Of a DNA stretch of 11,258 nucleotides, positions 1 to 6,455 are shown one piece after another. The notes beneath the pieces are model-generated. The model was not told the origin of the DNA, made no database searches, and was given only the letters and a program-made list of their open reading frames with translations. Origin of the DNA: Sphingomonas sp. (lineage in GTDB: Bacteria; Pseudomonadota; Alphaproteobacteria; Sphingomonadales; Sphingomonadaceae); contig JAIERC010000345.1 of NCBI GenBank assembly GCA_019747165.1, positions 1 to 11,258 of the forward strand, read 5' to 3'. Both the position numbers and the translations under genes were made by a program. Within the stretch, counting starts at the first letter, position 1; every line of letters starts with the position of its first letter.

Positions 1-7
1 GCGCCAT
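1..7 (-). CDS. pyrG: Possible first codons of pyrG (CTP synthase), cut by window edge
   Basis: On the minus strand the last seven bases of the window read ATG GCG C, that is Met-Ala followed by a codon beginning with C. CTP synthases of this group usually begin Met-Ala-Arg, and pyrG commonly follows secG in alphaproteobacteria, so this fits a pyrG start 86 bp downstream of the secG stop. Seven bases cannot identify a gene, and no strong Shine-Dalgarno precedes the ATG. A competing reading is an ORF starting at the ATG at 57-59 that also runs off the edge. The call rests almost entirely on synteny. Confidence 0.35.
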
Positions 8-14
8 GGGAGAA

Positions 15-27
15 AACGCCTAGCGTT
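15..27 (-). terminator. Small hairpin downstream of secG
   Basis: The stem AACGC / GCGTT with a 3-base loop is followed on the minus strand by TTTTC. It lies 67 bp past the secG stop and directly before the possible pyrG ATG at 5-7. It could be a weak terminator or a leader hairpin. The stem is only five base pairs with one short T run, so the call is tentative. Confidence 0.2.
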
Positions 28-93
28 GAAATGCCGTCGCCGACAAGCACCCGACTCATGCCGGGTACCCAAAAAAATCGAAAGGACCGGGAA

Positions 94-501
94 TTACTTC
101 TCCAGCGGGATGGCGCCGTTGCTTGCGGGCGCGGTCCCGTTGCCGGAACCCGATGCTTCAGCGGCAGCAACGGCGGCAGCAGACGGGGCATCACCCAGGG
201 TCGGCGGCGGTGCGCCAGGCGCTGTAATGGGTGCGCTGGTGGGCCGTGCCAAGGTAGTATCCACCGACTGTGCGTGCCGCGAGGCCGCCAAAAAGGCAAG
301 CACGATGCTCAATGTCACAAACAGCGTCGCCAGGATCGACGTCGCCCGCGTCAGAAAATCGGCGGCACCACGCGCCGACATAAGGCCAGCGGGGCTGCCG
401 CCCATCCCCAGCCCGCCACCTTCGGATCGCTGCATCAGGATTACGCCTACAAGGGCTGCGGCCACCAGGGCGTGAACGACGAGGAGAAAGGTAAAAAACA
501 T
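94..501 (-). CDS. secG: SecG, preprotein translocase subunit
   Basis: SecG is the small non-essential subunit of the SecYEG channel in the inner membrane and stimulates SecA-driven export. The 135-residue product shows the family layout. A first membrane helix spans about residues 2-22. The conserved cytoplasmic loop follows, with MQRSEGGGLGMGG at about 23-35. A second helix at about 53-72 comes after the RGAADFLTRAT segment. Residues 73-135 form a low-complexity tail rich in Ala, Pro, Gly, Ser and Thr. E. coli SecG is about 110 residues, and the extra length is this tail, which is common in alphaproteobacteria. The ATG at 499-501 is the only start that keeps the first helix, but its ribosome binding site is weak. 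tpiA, often upstream of secG, is absent; a divergent regulator occupies that side. Confidence 0.93.
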   Translation of the reverse strand: MFFTFLLVVHALVAAALVGVILMQRSEGGGLGMGGSPAGLMSARGAADFLTRATSILATLFVTLSIVLAFLAASRHAQSVDTTLARPTSAPITAPGAPPPTLGDAPSAAAVAAAEASGSGNGTAPASNGAIPLEK

Positions 502-539
502 AAGCGGGCTGAATTTTCCAGAAAGAAGCTCTAGCCGGG

Positions 540-568
540 CACATAGGCGCGCACCGCGATGTGATCAA
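540..568 (-). promoter_or_regulatory. Candidate secG promoter
   Basis: Reading the minus strand, a TTGATC box (plus coordinates 563-568) is separated by 17 bases from a TATGTG box (540-545). Spacing fits a sigma-70-type promoter, with four of six matches at -35 and about three of six at -10. It lies 39 bp upstream of the secG ATG. The -35 box falls inside the left arm of the inverted repeat at 561-580. Such weak matches occur by chance, so this is only a candidate. Confidence 0.22.
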
Positions 569-580
569 CCGGGTGATCAC
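561..580. promoter_or_regulatory. Perfect inverted repeat, possible operator between secG and marR
   Basis: GTGATCA (561-567) and TGATCAC (574-580) form a perfect 7-bp inverted repeat with a 6-bp spacer, ACCGGG. The site sits in the divergent intergenic region between secG and the MarR-type gene. MarR proteins bind palindromes as dimers and often autoregulate, so this is a plausible operator. It is 107 bp upstream of the favoured marR start, rather far for classic autorepression. It could also be a site for another regulator, or chance. Confidence 0.35.
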
Positions 581-686
581 TCGCCACGATCGTCAGCATT
601 CGCGCAAATCGTCGCTGAAGTGAAACTAGCCGCACAATTACGCGTTGAAGCGATCTGCCCATTCATCAGAAATTGGTAACAACGCC

Positions 687-1070
687 ATGCAGCTAACCAC
701 CATACCGCCTCGCGCCAAGCGGCTGGAAGTCGCTGGCCTTCATCACTGGATGACGGCACTGGTTGATTATGTCCGATCGGGCGAACCCGATCTGACAAAT
801 CGCCAGATGGCCCTTTTAATGATCGTATATCTTCAAGTCGGACCACATACAGTTCGCGGCTTGGCGCGCGGCCTGAATGTTTCTAAGCCAGTCGTGACAC
901 GCGCCTTGAATAGGCTTGGGAGCCTCGGCTATCTGCGCCGTCAGCGCGACGAAAGCGATAAGCGTAACATCTATATTGCGCGCACGATCGAAGGGGCCAA
1001 TTTTCTTGAAGAGTTCGAGCATTTCCTCGGGGCAGAATCAGGGCTCTCCCCCCAATTGGGCCCCGCGTAG
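687..1070 (+). CDS. MarR-family winged-helix transcriptional regulator
   Basis: This is a predicted DNA-binding regulator of 127 residues from the ATG at 687. A leading helix of about 15-32 and the LTNRQMALLMIVYLQ segment (36-50) match the dimerisation and first helices of the MarR fold. The helix-turn-helix is at about 55-86, with LARGLNVSKPVVTRALNRL readable at 59-77. The wing at about 87-100 contains the typical Asp-rich RDESDKRN turn. A TTG at 645 would add 14 residues that look unlike the family, so I favour the ATG, although its ribosome binding site is weak. The protein is short for MarR, because the C-terminal dimerisation helix is brief. In sphingomonads such regulators often precede a C40 peptidase gene; here only an SH3-like fragment follows. 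The ligand is unknown. Confidence 0.8.
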   Translation: MQLTTIPPRAKRLEVAGLHHWMTALVDYVRSGEPDLTNRQMALLMIVYLQVGPHTVRGLARGLNVSKPVVTRALNRLGSLGYLRRQRDESDKRNIYIARTIEGANFLEEFEHFLGAESGLSPQLGPA

Positions 1071-1389
1071 AAGCTTCGCGCTGGGCGGTCCCACCACGAA
1101 GTTCGACCCTCGAACAACGGCTGTCCGCGCCGATCTGGCTGACATCCGACTCGCCGATCATGTTTTTGCGCCACATTATGCCGCCCCAATGGCAATGACG
1201 GTGAAGCGGCCTGGCTTTCTGCGCGCGACATCGGACAAAAATGCCGAAACGCTGGCCGAAGTTATGCCCGGCACGATTTTTGAAGCGCTCGACTTTTCCG
1301 GTGATTCAGCCTGGGGCATCGCTGTCGATCTTGGTCTCGTCGGCTATGTCGATCGAAACACGATCGATTTTGACGTCACCGACGCATAA
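1006..1389 (+). CDS. SH3-like domain ORF, probable remnant or stand-alone N-terminal part of a C40 (NlpC/P60) peptidase
   Basis: The ORF ends at TAA 1387-1389 and carries a segment (from about 1072) with FALGGP, FDPRTTAVRADLADIRLAD and VFAPHYAAP. A bacterial SH3-like stretch then ends in WGIAVDLGLVGYVD. I recognise this as the usual N-terminal half of sphingomonad C40 peptidases that sit next to a MarR gene. The roughly 150-residue NlpC/P60 domain with its catalytic Cys-His pair is absent; the frame stops 10 bp before argC. The start is unclear, because no ATG, GTG or TTG lies just before FALGGP. A TTG at 1006, inside marR, has AAGGGG at 991-996 with 9-base spacing and gives 127 residues. An ATG at 1189 would give only 66 residues and lose the conserved segment. 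It may be a decaying pseudogene or a small SH3 protein. Confidence 0.5.
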   Translation: MKSSSISSGQNQGSPPNWAPRRSFALGGPTTKFDPRTTAVRADLADIRLADHVFAPHYAAPMAMTVKRPGFLRATSDKNAETLAEVMPGTIFEALDFSGDSAWGIAVDLGLVGYVDRNTIDFDVTDA

Positions 1390-1399
1390 GGCGAGTGGC

Positions 1400-2329
1400 A
1401 TGACCATTACGGTTTTCATTGACGGTGCTGCCGGTACGACCGGCTTGGAGATTGGCGACCGGTTGGCGGCGCGCCGCGATCTGGCGCTGATCAGCCTGGA
1501 TGACACGCAGCGCAAAGACACCGAAGCGCGGCGCCAAGCGCTGAATGATGCCGATTTCGTGATTCTCTGCCTGCCCGACGACGCCGCTCGTGAGGCGGTT
1601 GCGATGATCGACAATGACCGGACCCGAGTGATCGACGCTTCAACGGCTTTTCGGACCGCCGATGGCTGGACCTATGGCTTTCCGGAGCTCGAGCCTGGCC
1701 AGGCCAATGCCATTGCCAACGCTGCCCGCGTCAGCAACCCGGGCTGCTATCCCACAGGCTTTCTGGCGCTCGTCCGGCCACTAATCCGCGCCGGGTTGAT
1801 CCCCGCAGATTGGGTGCTCAGCGTTAATGCCGTGTCGGGCTATTCGGGTGGCGGCAAATCGATGATTGCTGAATTCGAAGGCGGCGGCGAGACAACGGCC
1901 TTTCGCGCTTATGCCATGGCGCTTGCCCATAAACATGTGCCCGAAATGCAAAAACATGCTCGGCTCGCGCACCCGCCGCTTTTCCTGCCCGCCGTTGCCA
2001 ATCGCTATCGGGGGATGGTTGTGGAGGTTGCCCTGCCCCTCCACGCTTTTCTCCGCCGCCCTAGCCTCGCCGCCTGTGAGGCGTTGCTCCGCGACGTGTA
2101 TCGCGACAGCCCGATCATCCGCGTGGCGGAAGGCGACGCCGCGCTGGTGCGGATTGAAGATGATGCCGACACAGATCGCCTGACGATCAGGATCAGTGGC
2201 AATAGCGATCTTGGCCAGGCGCGCCTCACCGCCACGCTCGACAATCTGGGCAAGGGAGCGGCCGGCGCGGCTGTCCAGAGCCTGAATATCATGGCGGGAA
2301 TCGAGCCGACGACCGGGCTCAATCTGTGA
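1400..2329 (+). CDS. argC: N-acetyl-gamma-glutamyl-phosphate reductase (type 2)
   Basis: ArgC reduces N-acetyl-glutamyl-5-phosphate to the semialdehyde with NADPH, the third step of arginine biosynthesis, in the cytoplasm. The 309-residue product has the nucleotide-binding GAAGTTG at 9-15 and the active-site NPGCYPTG with nucleophile Cys116. It also has VSGYSGGGKS, and HKHVPEM with a catalytic His near 179. The length and divergent N-terminus match the short type 2 ArgC branch found in alphaproteobacteria, not the roughly 340-residue type 1. The ATG at 1400 follows AAGGCGAG with good spacing and places the Rossmann motif at the N-terminus. Upstream in-frame starts would add about 53 residues overlapping the SH3 ORF. 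zwf follows after only 4 bp, suggesting one transcript. No other arg gene is visible. Confidence 0.95.
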   Translation: MTITVFIDGAAGTTGLEIGDRLAARRDLALISLDDTQRKDTEARRQALNDADFVILCLPDDAAREAVAMIDNDRTRVIDASTAFRTADGWTYGFPELEPGQANAIANAARVSNPGCYPTGFLALVRPLIRAGLIPADWVLSVNAVSGYSGGGKSMIAEFEGGGETTAFRAYAMALAHKHVPEMQKHARLAHPPLFLPAVANRYRGMVVEVALPLHAFLRRPSLAACEALLRDVYRDSPIIRVAEGDAALVRIEDDADTDRLTIRISGNSDLGQARLTATLDNLGKGAAGAAVQSLNIMAGIEPTTGLNL

Positions 2330-2333
2330 AAGA

Positions 2334-3806
2334 ATGCGGCGCATGACCCGCCAGCCCGTTGCCAAATTGCTGCTTTTTGGCGCTACGGGTGATCTTGCCC
2401 AGCGGATGCTGCTCCCATCGCTATTTGGGTTGCACGCTGATGGGCTCTTGCCCGATGGTTTGACGATTACGGGCACCGCGCGATCAGAGCATGACGACGA
2501 TAGCTACCGGGCTTTCGCCGCCACCGCGCTCGCCACTTATCTGCCTGCCGATCGCAAGGACGAAGCGGTGATCGCCGGCTTTATTGAGCGGATTGGGTAT
2601 CAGGCGCTTGATGCATCGACGATTGAAGGCTTTGCCGAACTCGCCAACAAGATCGGCGATATTTCGGGCGGCCTGGCAATTTTCCTATCGACCGCGCCAT
2701 CGCTGTTTCGCGCCACAATCAAGGGCCTCGAATCAGCCGGTCTCGCAGGCGCCAATGTCCGCATCGGGCTTGAAAAGCCGCTGGGCCATGATCTCGCCTC
2801 CAGCTGCGAGATTAACGACGCCGTCGCGGAGGTGTTCAATGAGGAACAGACCTTCCGGATCGACCATTATCTTGGCAAGGAAACGGTGCAGAATATTCTC
2901 GCGCTGCGTTTCGGCAACACGTTGTTTGAGCCGATTTGGAATGCCCGCGGGATCGATAATGTCCAGATCACCATCGCCGAAACGGTCGGGCTGGAAGGAC
3001 GCGCGGGCTATTATGACGGCTCGGGCGCAATGCGTGACATGGTACAAAACCATATGCTCCAATTGCTCGCGCTGATTGCGATGGAGCCCCCGGCGCGGTT
3101 TGATGGCACGTCGATCCGCGACGAAAAGGTAAAGGTGCTCCGCTCACTTCGCCCGATCAGCGAGGCCGATGCCCCGGCGCTGACGGTGACCGGCCAATAT
3201 ACCAGCGGCGCAGTCAACGCGGAGATCGTGCGCGGCTATGCCGATGAGCTGGAGCGCCCCTCAACAACGGAAACATTCGTTGCGATCAAGGCCAATGTCG
3301 ATAATTGGCGCTGGCAGGGCACGCCCTTTTACCTGCGCACGGGCAAGCGACTGCCGGCGCGTCAGTCAGAAATTGCCATTCAATTCAAGCCTGTACCGCA
3401 TTCGATGTTTGCCGCGCGCGGTGGCAAGCTTCAACCGAACACCTTGGTCATCCGGCTGCAACCAGACGAATATGTCCGCCTTTTGGTGATGGCCAAGGAA
3501 CCTGGGCTTGACCGTGAGGGCATCCGCCTGCGCGAAGTGCCACTTGATCTCAGCCTGGACACACAATTTGCGGGATCGCGGCGGCGGATCGCCTATGAAC
3601 GGTTGTTGCTTGATCTGATTGAGGGGGATCCGACCCTGTTCGTCCGCCGCGATGAAGTGGAAGCTCAGTGGCAGTGGATCGATGGGATTCGCGCTGGCTG
3701 GGTCGCCAATGCGATGAAGCCGAAATCCTACGCTGCTGGCAGCTGGGGCCCATCCGCCGCTGTTGCGCTGACCGAGCGTGATGGCGCGAGTTGGCATGAT
3801 GATTGA
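2334..3806 (+). CDS. zwf: Glucose-6-phosphate 1-dehydrogenase
   Basis: Zwf oxidises glucose-6-phosphate to 6-phosphogluconolactone, reducing NADP+ or NAD+, and is the entry to the Entner-Doudoroff and pentose phosphate routes. The 490-residue length is normal. Visible motifs are the Rossmann GATGDLA at 16-22 and EKPLG at 147-151. The active-site RIDHYLGKE at 175-183 contains His178 and Lys182, and NHMLQ at 239-243 has the probable catalytic base His240. The start may be the ATG at 2334 or the one at 2343; the second removes three residues and fits the usual short N-terminus equally well. The gene begins 4 bp after the argC stop. It is followed by a 125-bp gap with a hairpin before pgl, so zwf and the later genes may differ in expression. 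Confidence 0.97.
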   Translation: MRRMTRQPVAKLLLFGATGDLAQRMLLPSLFGLHADGLLPDGLTITGTARSEHDDDSYRAFAATALATYLPADRKDEAVIAGFIERIGYQALDASTIEGFAELANKIGDISGGLAIFLSTAPSLFRATIKGLESAGLAGANVRIGLEKPLGHDLASSCEINDAVAEVFNEEQTFRIDHYLGKETVQNILALRFGNTLFEPIWNARGIDNVQITIAETVGLEGRAGYYDGSGAMRDMVQNHMLQLLALIAMEPPARFDGTSIRDEKVKVLRSLRPISEADAPALTVTGQYTSGAVNAEIVRGYADELERPSTTETFVAIKANVDNWRWQGTPFYLRTGKRLPARQSEIAIQFKPVPHSMFAARGGKLQPNTLVIRLQPDEYVRLLVMAKEPGLDREGIRLREVPLDLSLDTQFAGSRRRIAYERLLLDLIEGDPTLFVRRDEVEAQWQWIDGIRAGWVANAMKPKSYAAGSWGPSAAVALTERDGASWHDD

Positions 3807-3831
3807 CGCCCGCGCATAAAATTCATCGTCT

Positions 3832-3849
3832 CCTGGGGCTTGATCCAGG
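3832..3849. repeat. Short palindrome resembling a sphingomonad REP-like element
   Basis: CCTGG (3832-3836) and CCAGG (3845-3849) flank an 8-base loop, GGCTTGAT. The combination of CCTGG, CTTGAT and CCAGGGT resembles a short dispersed palindrome I associate with alphaproteobacterial genomes. That resemblance is from memory and cannot be tested inside one window. It lies 25 bp after the zwf stop and could help end or stabilise the zwf message. Confidence 0.35.
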
Positions 3850-3852
3850 GTA

Positions 3853-3906
3853 TCGTGCCGCTAACCCCGCGTTGATGGCCTGACATGCCGAGTCAACGCG
3901 GCACGA
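3853..3906. repeat. Large bulged inverted repeat between zwf and pgl
   Basis: The right arm TCAACGCGGCACGA (3893-3906) is the exact reverse complement of TCGTGCCGCGTTGA. The left side contains the same sequence split in two: TCGTGCCG at 3853-3860 and CGCGTTGA at 3868-3875, with about seven extra bases between. A GGC/GCC pair closes the central part. As RNA this gives a 14-bp stem with a one-sided bulge, ending 25 bp before the pgl ATG. No T-run follows, so it is not a classical intrinsic terminator. Processing site, mRNA stabiliser, attenuator or REP-like repeat are all possible. Confidence 0.6.
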
Positions 3907-3931
3907 CATCTGCAAAACCAACGGAGCGATT

Positions 3932-4636
3932 ATGACCGAGATTGAATGGTGGGACTATGACGACGCCGATGAAATGGCCGATGCAGTGTCAGGCGATGCG
4001 GCGTTCATCATCGAAAGCGCCATTGATGCGCGCGGTGCCGCCGTCATTGCGCTGCCCGGCGGCAAGACGCCGCTCGCCATTTATGAAAAGCTCGCCAAGG
4101 CCAAGCTGGACTGGAAGCGCGTAACGATCCTGCCGACCGATGATCGGCTGGTGCCGATGGGCGACGCGCTGTCGAACATCACCGCCATCGCCAAGGTGTT
4201 CCTGCCAAAAGGTGTCCGCGTCTTACCGATCACCAGTGAGGCTGCTGCCGATTATAAGGCCGCCGGTCGCGCGGCGGATGCGCGGTTGCAGGATGTCCAC
4301 TGGCCGCTCGATCTGTGCGTGCTCGGCGTGGGCGCCGACGGGCATACCGCTTCGATCTTTCCCGGCCCGGATTTCGACGAGGCCGTGAACGGTCCCAAGG
4401 AGCGCCGTGCTGTCGGGGTGATGCCAGGCGATCTGCCTGCCGAAGCGCCGGTTGCGCGCGTCACCCTGACTCGCGAGGCGATTATTGCCTCTCGCGCGTT
4501 GGTGATCGCGGTGACCGGGCAAGCAAAGCGCGATATCATTGAGCGCGCGATCAAGGATGGGCCGATGTCGCCCTATCCGATTGGTCGCGTTCTGGCCGAT
4601 GTCGAATTGCCCGTGGATATTCACTGGAGCGCGTAA
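3932..4636 (+). CDS. pgl: 6-phosphogluconolactonase (DevB/Pgl type)
   Basis: Pgl hydrolyses 6-phosphogluconolactone, the Zwf product, to 6-phosphogluconate in the cytoplasm. The 234-residue protein has the sugar-phosphate-isomerase-like fold signatures of the family. ALPGGKTPLAIYEKL is at about 40-54 and TDDRLVP at 69-75, where many homologues have DER. LGVGADGHTASIFPG at 131-145 contains the conserved Asp-Gly-His. The ATG at 3932 is preceded by GGAG at 3923-3926 with 5-base spacing, a better ribosome binding site than most in this cluster. That fits independent initiation after the hairpin region. edd begins one base after its stop. This is the DevB-type enzyme, not the beta-propeller YbhE type. 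Confidence 0.95.
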   Translation: MTEIEWWDYDDADEMADAVSGDAAFIIESAIDARGAAVIALPGGKTPLAIYEKLAKAKLDWKRVTILPTDDRLVPMGDALSNITAIAKVFLPKGVRVLPITSEAAADYKAAGRAADARLQDVHWPLDLCVLGVGADGHTASIFPGPDFDEAVNGPKERRAVGVMPGDLPAEAPVARVTLTREAIIASRALVIAVTGQAKRDIIERAIKDGPMSPYPIGRVLADVELPVDIHWSA

Positions 4637-4637
4637 A

Positions 4638-6455
4638 ATGGCCCTGCATCCCGAGATCGCTGCCGTTACCGACCGGATTATCGAGCGATCGCGCCCAACC
4701 CGCGACGCCTATCTCGCGTTGATCCGGGCGGAGCGGGAGGATGGGGTCGATCGGCCGATCCTGGGTTGCGCGAACCTCGCCCATGGCTTTGCCGGGACCG
4801 AGGAGGATCGCGAGACGTTGAAAGCCGGTCGGGCCATGAACATTGGTATCGTAACCGCTTACAACGATATGCTCTCAGCGCATGCGACCTATTATCGCTA
4901 CCCAGAACAGATGAAAATCTGGGCGCGCGAGGTCGGCGCGACGGCACAGGTGGCAGGCGGCGTACCCGCCATGTGCGACGGCGTGACGCAGGGCTTTCCC
5001 GGCATGGAATTGTCGCTATTCAGCCGCGATACGATCGCGCTGTCGACCGCGATTGCGCTGAGCCATGGCATGTTTGAAGGCGCCGCCTTGCTCGGCATTT
5101 GCGACAAGATCGTCCCCGGCCTGTTGATGGGCGCGCTGCGTTTTGGCCATTTGCCGATGATCTTCATCCCTGGCGGGCCGATGCGCAGCGGCATTTCGAA
5201 CAAGGAAAAAGCGCATACCCGCGAATTATACGCCGAAGGAAAAGCAAGCCGCGAGGAGCTGCTTGAATCGGAAATCGCCGCTTATCATTCCAAGGGCACC
5301 TGCACTTTTTACGGGACAGCCAACTCCAACCAGATGATGATGGAGATGATGGGCCTGCACATGCCCGGCGCTGCCTTTGTCAATCCGGGCACCAAATTGC
5401 GTCAGGAACTCACCCGCGCCGCCGTCCACCGCCTTGCCGAGATTGGCTGGGCGGGTGCCGATTACCGGCCTCTGGGCGAATGCGTTGATGAAAAGGCGAT
5501 CGTCAACGCGGCGATCGGCCTGCTGGCGACCGGCGGGTCAACCAACCATTTGATCCATTTGCCCGCCATTGCAGCGGCTGCCGGGATCGTCATTGACTGG
5601 GAGGATTTTGATCGCCTGTCGCGCACCATTCCGCTTATAACCCGCGTCTATCCCAATGGGTCAGCCGACGTGAACGGGTTCGAGGATGCTGGCGGGATGC
5701 CTTTTGTGATCCGCGAATTGCTGGGCGCTGGCTTGCTCCACGGCGACATCGTCACCGTCGCTGGCGATGATCTGTCCGCTTATGGCCTGAAGCCTGTGAT
5801 TGAAGATGACAGGCTTGCCTGGATCGATCCCGGCCCAAGCAAGGATGAATCGATCGTCCGTGCGGCCAGCAACCCCTTTTCGTCCGGAGGCGGCTTCCGC
5901 ATTCTCACCGGCAATCTTGGCCGTGCCTGCATCAAGGTGTCGGCCGTCGAGCGCGCGCGCTGGACGATTGAGGCCCCTGCCCGGGTATTCGAAGACCAGG
6001 CATCGGTGCAGGCAGCATTCAAGGCAGGCGAACTCGACCGCGACGTCGTCGTGGTCGTCCGCTTCCAGGGCCCCCGCGCCAATGGCATGCCCGAACTCCA
6101 CAAGCTGACCCCCCCACTGGGCGTCTTGCAAAATCGCGGGTTCAGGGTGGCGCTGGTCACCGATGGCCGCATGTCGGGCGCCAGCGGCAAAGTCCCGTGC
6201 GCGATCCATACCAGCCCGGAGGCACTCGGCGATGGACCGCTCGCCAAAGTCCGCGACGGCGACATCATCCGGGTTTGCGCCGAAACCGGCCAGCTCGAGG
6301 CTTTGGTCGACCCCGCCAAATGGGCATCGCGCGACCATGTTACCGCCCCGGCCTGGGCCAGTGGAACCGGCCGCGAGCTGTTCGCGATGTTTCGCCACGG
6401 CGCGAATGAAGCAGAAAAGGGCGCGAGTGCGATGCTGGCGGCGATGGGGGCATGA
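4638..6455 (+). CDS. edd: Phosphogluconate dehydratase
   Basis: Edd dehydrates 6-phosphogluconate to 2-keto-3-deoxy-6-phosphogluconate (KDPG), the first committed Entner-Doudoroff step. It belongs to the IlvD/Edd family of iron-sulfur dehydratases. The 605-residue length matches E. coli Edd (about 603). The probable cluster ligands are visible: Cys113 in MCDGVTQG, Cys155 in GICDKIVPG and Cys222 in TCTFYGTANSNQ. The second family signature, DGRMSGASGKVP, lies near 510-525. I chose the ATG at 4638 because GGAG sits at 4626-4629 and the N-terminus MALHPEIAAVTDRI is family-like. A longer in-frame start at 4539 lies inside pgl and is unlikely. The stop overlaps the glk start as ATGA, indicating translational coupling. 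Confidence 0.97.
   Translation: MALHPEIAAVTDRIIERSRPTRDAYLALIRAEREDGVDRPILGCANLAHGFAGTEEDRETLKAGRAMNIGIVTAYNDMLSAHATYYRYPEQMKIWAREVGATAQVAGGVPAMCDGVTQGFPGMELSLFSRDTIALSTAIALSHGMFEGAALLGICDKIVPGLLMGALRFGHLPMIFIPGGPMRSGISNKEKAHTRELYAEGKASREELLESEIAAYHSKGTCTFYGTANSNQMMMEMMGLHMPGAAFVNPGTKLRQELTRAAVHRLAEIGWAGADYRPLGECVDEKAIVNAAIGLLATGGSTNHLIHLPAIAAAAGIVIDWEDFDRLSRTIPLITRVYPNGSADVNGFEDAGGMPFVIRELLGAGLLHGDIVTVAGDDLSAYGLKPVIEDDRLAWIDPGPSKDESIVRAASNPFSSGGGFRILTGNLGRACIKVSAVERARWTIEAPARVFEDQASVQAAFKAGELDRDVVVVVRFQGPRANGMPELHKLTPPLGVLQNRGFRVALVTDGRMSGASGKVPCAIHTSPEALGDGPLAKVRDGDIIRVCAETGQLEALVDPAKWASRDHVTAPAWASGTGRELFAMFRHGANEAEKGASAMLAAMGA

Noticed and set aside
531..662. Minus-strand 43-codon ORF just upstream of secG ending in HIAVRAYVPG.
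   Set aside because: It is short, lacks a ribosome binding site, overlaps the promoter region of the divergent regulator and matches nothing I know, including TpiA, which often precedes secG.
645..686. TTG start for the MarR-type gene.
   Set aside because: It adds 14 residues unlike the family and no better ribosome binding site is seen, though it cannot be excluded.
1241..2329. Longer argC form starting at 1241 with 53 extra residues.
   Set aside because: The extension overlaps the SH3 ORF and displaces the Rossmann motif. The ATG at 1400 has a good ribosome binding site and a family-like N-terminus.
4539..4637. N-terminal extension of edd inside pgl.
   Set aside because: The ATG at 4638 is preceded by GGAG, one base after the pgl stop, and gives the family length.
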